DNA of 8,760 nucleotides from CAYLNM01 sp964385045 (GTDB taxonomy: Bacteria > Planctomycetota > Phycisphaerae > Phycisphaerales > SM1A02). The stretch spans positions 1-8,760 of the forward strand of contig CAYLNM010000178.1 in assembly GCA_964385045.1 (NCBI GenBank), read 5' to 3'. The translations under genes were made by a program, and so were the position numbers. Positions 6,334 to 8,760 of the stretch are shown here, in pieces (the stretch's first letter is position 1; each line of letters opens with the position of its first letter). The notes below the pieces were generated by a model. The model was not told the DNA's origin, did no database searches, and saw only the letters and a list, made by a program, of their open reading frames with translations.

Positions 6334-6899
6334 GCGCGTTCGGCCCTGGCGTCGCGGTAGGCGTCGAAGGAGAAGACGGGGCCCTCGAGCTCGTCCTCGA
6401 GCTCGGCGAGCACGTCGCGGAAGGCGGCCCGGGCCCGGTTGAGCCGGCTCATCACCGTGCCCACCGGCACCCCGAGGTGGGTCGCGATCTCCTCGTAGGT
6501 GAGGCCCTCGGCCCCCCGGAGCAGGAGGATCGTCCGCTTCATCGGATCGAGGCGGTCGAGGGCGGCCTCGAGGCGGGCTCGGTCCTCGCGGCCGTGCATC
6601 GGGTCGGTCACGGCGTCGCGGCGGCGGACCGAGCGGTCGTCGCCGTGCTCGGGCAGGGCCGCATGCCGCTTGTCCCGCTGCAGGGCGTTGATCGAGGCGT
6701 TGGTCACGACCCGCCGGAGCCACGCGGGGTACGCCCGCTCGCCGCCGTCCGGGGGCTTTCGCCAGAGCTTGACGAAGGCGTCCTGGACGATCTCCTCGGC
6801 CCGGTGGCGGTCGCGGCAGATGCCGGTGCTGAGGGCCACGAGGCGGGGGCCGAGGCGGTCGATCCACGCACGGAGCTCGGACTCGGTCATGGCGGACAT
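6330..6899 (-). CDS. ECF-type RNA polymerase sigma factor
   Basis: This 189-residue group 4 sigma-70 protein directs RNA polymerase to a stress or envelope-responsive regulon. Region 2 lies at about 17-80: helix RHRAEEIVQDAFVKLWR (31-47) for core and -10 contact, then AWLRRVVTNASINALQRDKR with the DNA-melting segment. A charged, variable linker covers 81-107. Region 4 lies at about 108-162 with LDRLDPMKRTILLLR, the helix-turn-helix LTYEEIATHLGVPVGTVMSRL (133-153) for -35 recognition, and NRARAAFR. The short C-terminal tail (163-189) is acidic. The start at 6899 is chosen for its strong Shine-Dalgarno GGAGGA five bases upstream; a second ATG three codons on is less well placed. The frame upstream encodes only low-complexity residues from a 9-bp repeat. 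It is followed by its anti-sigma factor with an ATGA overlap. Such pairs often autoregulate, but I could not find a matching promoter here. Confidence 0.93.
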   Translation of the reverse strand: MSAMTESELRAWIDRLGPRLVALSTGICRDRHRAEEIVQDAFVKLWRKPPDGGERAYPAWLRRVVTNASINALQRDKRHAALPEHGDDRSVRRRDAVTDPMHGREDRARLEAALDRLDPMKRTILLLRGAEGLTYEEIATHLGVPVGTVMSRLNRARAAFRDVLAELEDELEGPVFSFDAYRDARAERA

Positions 6900-6904
6900 G
6901 GCGT

Positions 6905-6910
6905 TCCTCC
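6905..6910 (-). promoter_or_regulatory. Strong Shine-Dalgarno (GGAGGA) of the ECF sigma gene
   Basis: The minus strand reads GGAGGA ACGCC ATG, with a 5-base spacer to the ATG at 6899. It is the strongest ribosome binding site in the window and decides the start against the long open frame above it. Confidence 0.75.
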
Positions 6911-7117
6911 GCGGACCGGACCCGGCCGCGTCCCTGCATCTTCCCGCGCGGGGACCGCGGGCGGGGGGATTCGGCGACGGAAGGGCACCCCAGGGGCTCC
7001 AAGGGCCGGCGGATGCGGCGGGAGCGCGACGCGGACGCGGCCGTGGCGGCGGTCGCGGGGGCCGACGGGGCGTCCGGGGCCTGGGGCGTCGGGGCGGGTG
7101 GGGAGTCGGGCTCCGGG

Positions 7118-7171
7118 CGTCCGGGGCGTCCGGGGCGTCCGGGGCGTCCAGCGCGTCCAGGGCGTCCGGGC
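7118..7171. repeat. Six tandem copies of a 9-bp unit (CGTCCGGGG)
   Basis: Units start at 7118, 7127, 7136, 7145, 7154 and 7163. The first three are identical CGTCCGGGG; the next read CGTCCAGCG, CGTCCAGGG and CGTCCGGGC. A further exact unit stands alone at 7071-7079. The 9-bp period keeps frame, which is why both strands show open frames with Arg-Pro-Gly or Asp-Ala-Pro repeats. The array lies about 220 bp upstream of the sigma start. Confidence 0.85.
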
Positions 7172-7248
7172 GAGCCCGCGATCGTGACCGGGGCACCCAC
7201 CGCCGGCGGCCCGGCCGATGCCGCTCGCCCGCCCTGCGAGGCCCGTCC

Positions 7249-8631
7249 TCAGGGTCGCGGCCGCCGGCCCGCGGCGGGGGCGGTCGCGGTGACGGCAGCG
7301 GTCTCCCCGGTCGCCGCGTCCGCGTCGGCCGCCTCGGCCCCGTCGCCGCCGCCCGTGACCGGCGAGGGCAGGTTCTCGGGCCGGGCCCCGAAGCCGCGGG
7401 CGGCCGCGGCCCGCGGGCTCAGGTCGGCCGCGAGCACCGGATCCACGTCGACGAGCTGCGGGAACGACGCCTGCCCGGGGAACGCCGCGTCCGCCGGGAG
7501 CGGGGCGGCCTCCCGCCACCAGAGGTTCTCCTCCAGCCAGAGGCCCTCGTCCGTGGCCCCGGGAGCGACCTCGACCAGGACCGGCGCGGCCTCCGTCCGC
7601 CACGCGAACAGCGACCGCGAGAGGCCGCTGGCGTCCACGGTGCCGAAGGCCTCGTCGTCCCGCGGCCGGGCGAACCGGACCGCGGCCCGGCGGGCGTCGA
7701 TGATCGTGAGGTGGTTGATGCTGGCGCGGGTCGCCCCGAGGAACGCGAGCCCGATCTCGCCCCCGACCACGAGGACGTCCTCGATCGTCGGGGCGACGAC
7801 CTCCCAGCGGCGGCCGTCGCGGTCGGGCTCGTCGTCGGCGGGAAAGTCCGCGTCGCGCGACCGGCCGCCGAGGGCGATCGCCCCGAGGCCCGGCTCCACG
7901 AGCCGCACCCCGCGCACGATCGCGCCGCGGCTGCCCGCCCGCAGGCGGATGCCGAGCAGCTCGCCGCGATCCCGGCCGCGGAGCTCGGCCCCGTCGACCA
8001 CGACCCCGTGGCTGCCCACGATCTCGATCCCCGAGCCGGTCCAGCCCGCGACCCGCACGTCGCGCAGCTCGACGTCGACGGCCCGCACGATCGAGAAGCC
8101 GTGCCGTCCCGCCCGGTGGCCCACGTCCTCGACCCGCACCCGCTCGAACCGCACGTCGCGGCTGGCGGTGCCGTCCTCGCCCGGCGCGACCTCGATGCCG
8201 TCGATGCGCGAGCCGCGCACGACGAGGTCCTGCACGTGCACGTGCCGGGCCCCGAGCAGCCGCAGCCCCCACGCTCCGCCGTCGATCACCGGCGGCTCGT
8301 CCGGCCGCAGGCCCTTGACCACGATGGGGGCGTCCGGCCGTCCCACGAGCCCGCGCACGGTGGCCCCGACGTAGGTCCCGGGCCAGACGATGACCTCGTC
8401 GCCGGGGGCGGCGCGGGCGATGATCTCGCCGAGGTCCTGCCCCGGCTGCACCAGATGCTGGAGTCCGCCCGACTCGCCGCTCGACCTCGCAGTCACCGGC
8501 GGGGCCTCCGCGGCCGGCTCGTCGCCCTGCGCCGTCCCGCGATCCGGGGCGGCGGGCGGCGGGACCCGCTCGGGCGTCGCCGGCGGGGGCGGGGCGGTCG
8601 CGGGCGCGATCGGGGGCGGCGGGGCCGGCAC
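7249..8631 (-). CDS. Right-handed parallel beta-helix protein (pectate-lyase-like fold), 5' end uncertain
   Basis: With the GTG at 8631 this is 460 residues. Residues 1-50 are Pro/Ala-rich. The fold begins at about 60 with LVQPGQDLGEIIARAAPGDEVIVWPGTY, the usual entry of beta-helix proteins (a PGD...PGTY segment). About ten rungs of short valine-rich strands follow to about 345, for example VHVQDLVVRGSRIDGIEV, RFERVRVEDV, VELRDVRVAGWTGSGIEIV and IEDVLVVGGEIGLAFLG. Near the end VDVDPVLAADLSPRAAAARGFGA (394-416) matches the terminal segment common in such proteins. The tail (428-460) is Ala/Thr-rich and probably disordered. Proteins of this fold usually bind or cleave polysaccharides outside the cytoplasm, but no catalytic set is recognised and no signal peptide is seen. 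The frame extends to a TTG at 8739, just after an in-frame TAG, but those added residues look antisense to a plus-strand gene, so the true 5' end may be missing. Confidence 0.8.
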   Translation of the reverse strand: MPAPPPPIAPATAPPPPATPERVPPPAAPDRGTAQGDEPAAEAPPVTARSSGESGGLQHLVQPGQDLGEIIARAAPGDEVIVWPGTYVGATVRGLVGRPDAPIVVKGLRPDEPPVIDGGAWGLRLLGARHVHVQDLVVRGSRIDGIEVAPGEDGTASRDVRFERVRVEDVGHRAGRHGFSIVRAVDVELRDVRVAGWTGSGIEIVGSHGVVVDGAELRGRDRGELLGIRLRAGSRGAIVRGVRLVEPGLGAIALGGRSRDADFPADDEPDRDGRRWEVVAPTIEDVLVVGGEIGLAFLGATRASINHLTIIDARRAAVRFARPRDDEAFGTVDASGLSRSLFAWRTEAAPVLVEVAPGATDEGLWLEENLWWREAAPLPADAAFPGQASFPQLVDVDPVLAADLSPRAAAARGFGARPENLPSPVTGGGDGAEAADADAATGETAAVTATAPAAGRRPRP

Positions 8632-8760
8632 GGCGCTGATCGAGCGCGTCCGCGAGCGGTTCGACGAACGGCCGTTCGCGGCGTGTATCCCGAACGCCGC
8701 CGTCGAGGGCGGCGAGTTCCTCGAGGGGTTCGGCCTCAAACGCTCCTATCACGACCGGAC
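8615..8760 (+). CDS. Possible GNAT-like acetyltransferase fragment, runs off the window
   Basis: The plus-strand frame reads GGGAGTALIERVRERFDERP and continues with AACIPNAAVEGGEFLEGFGL then KRSYHDRT to the window edge. This resembles the acetyl-CoA binding motif A of GNAT enzymes (GxGTALIERV) followed by the Asn and the FLExxGL segment of motif B. Of 39 codons from 8642, 35 end in G or C, with the middle base lowest in GC, the pattern expected of real coding here. There is no ATG, GTG or TTG in frame between 8420 and the edge, and the sequence before 8615 does not look like the GNAT N-terminal half. So this is either a 5'-truncated remnant or a gene with an unseen break. The family call rests on a short match. 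The alternative is that it is the shadow of the minus-strand beta-helix N-terminus. Confidence 0.35.

Larger units (their letters stand above)
6900..7248. other. Intergenic region upstream of the sigma operon
   Basis: This 349-bp gap separates the beta-helix stop from the sigma start. It holds the sigma Shine-Dalgarno, a 10-bp palindrome CCCGCGCGGG (6943-6952) and the 9-bp repeat array at 7118-7171. The frames open across it on both strands give only Arg/Pro/Gly or Asp/Ala/Pro repeats and are not credible proteins. The sigma promoter should lie here, but no GGAAC-type ECF -35 or clear sigma-70 box was seen by eye. Confidence 0.6.

Noticed and set aside
5347..6360. A long plus-strand frame opposite the anti-sigma gene.
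   Set aside because: It is Gly/Arg-rich antisense. The minus strand has the zinc-finger motif, the membrane span and ATGA coupling to the sigma gene.
7118..7171. The 9-bp repeats as a CRISPR array or a collagen-like protein.
   Set aside because: The units are contiguous, with no spacers, and far too short for CRISPR. The Gly-Arg-Pro reading is one of several open frames over the same repeat, with no start or domain support.
6900..7196. Upstream extension of the sigma factor with Asp-Ala-Pro repeats.
   Set aside because: It is produced by the 9-bp DNA repeat. The strong Shine-Dalgarno at 6905-6910 places the start at 6899.

Overview
The window looks like chromosomal DNA from a high-GC bacterium, most likely a planctomycete. 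Reasons: GC is above 70% over most of the window with strong third-position GC bias, prolyl-tRNA synthetase is of the short archaeal/eukaryotic-like type, a UbiA-family prenyltransferase sits beside an atypical SDR protein, and an ECF sigma factor is paired with a transmembrane zinc-finger anti-sigma factor. The assignment is inference from gene content and composition, not from a marker gene search.

Layout, left to right. (1) Positions 1-1260 are visibly lower in GC (about 60% by eye). They hold the 3' tail of a plus-strand gene at the edge and two minus-strand genes for small exported proteins: a Spy/CpxP-like helical protein (33-635) and a ten-cysteine protein (725-1177). A perfect 7-bp hairpin lies between them. 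(2) Positions 1374-3214 hold a minus-strand, translationally coupled pair: an NAD(P)-binding SDR protein (GTG start, probably leaderless) followed by a UbiA/MqnP-like prenyltransferase, joined by an ATGA overlap. (3) proS (3375-4901) is divergent on the plus strand, with a recognisable promoter and Shine-Dalgarno. (4) A convergent small Pro/Ala-rich protein of unknown function follows (4950-5348, minus). (5) A minus-strand ECF sigma/anti-sigma operon (5506-6899) is again joined by ATGA; the anti-sigma gene ends in three in-frame stops. (6) A 349-bp intergenic region carries a 9-bp tandem repeat. (7) A minus-strand right-handed beta-helix protein (7249-8631) follows. (8) At the right edge the plus strand reads as the core of a GNAT-like acetyltransferase lying antisense to the putative 5' end of the beta-helix gene, which suggests a rearrangement junction.

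How the genes work together: the sigma/anti-sigma pair forms an envelope-signal switch whose targets are not visible here. The SDR and prenyltransferase are probably co-expressed, the latter acting in isoprenoid quinone synthesis. proS is housekeeping. I see no convincing new multi-gene system. The least ordinary parts are the low-GC left end with its exported small proteins, the unknown 132-residue protein, the 9-bp repeat array ahead of the sigma operon, and the junction at the right edge.
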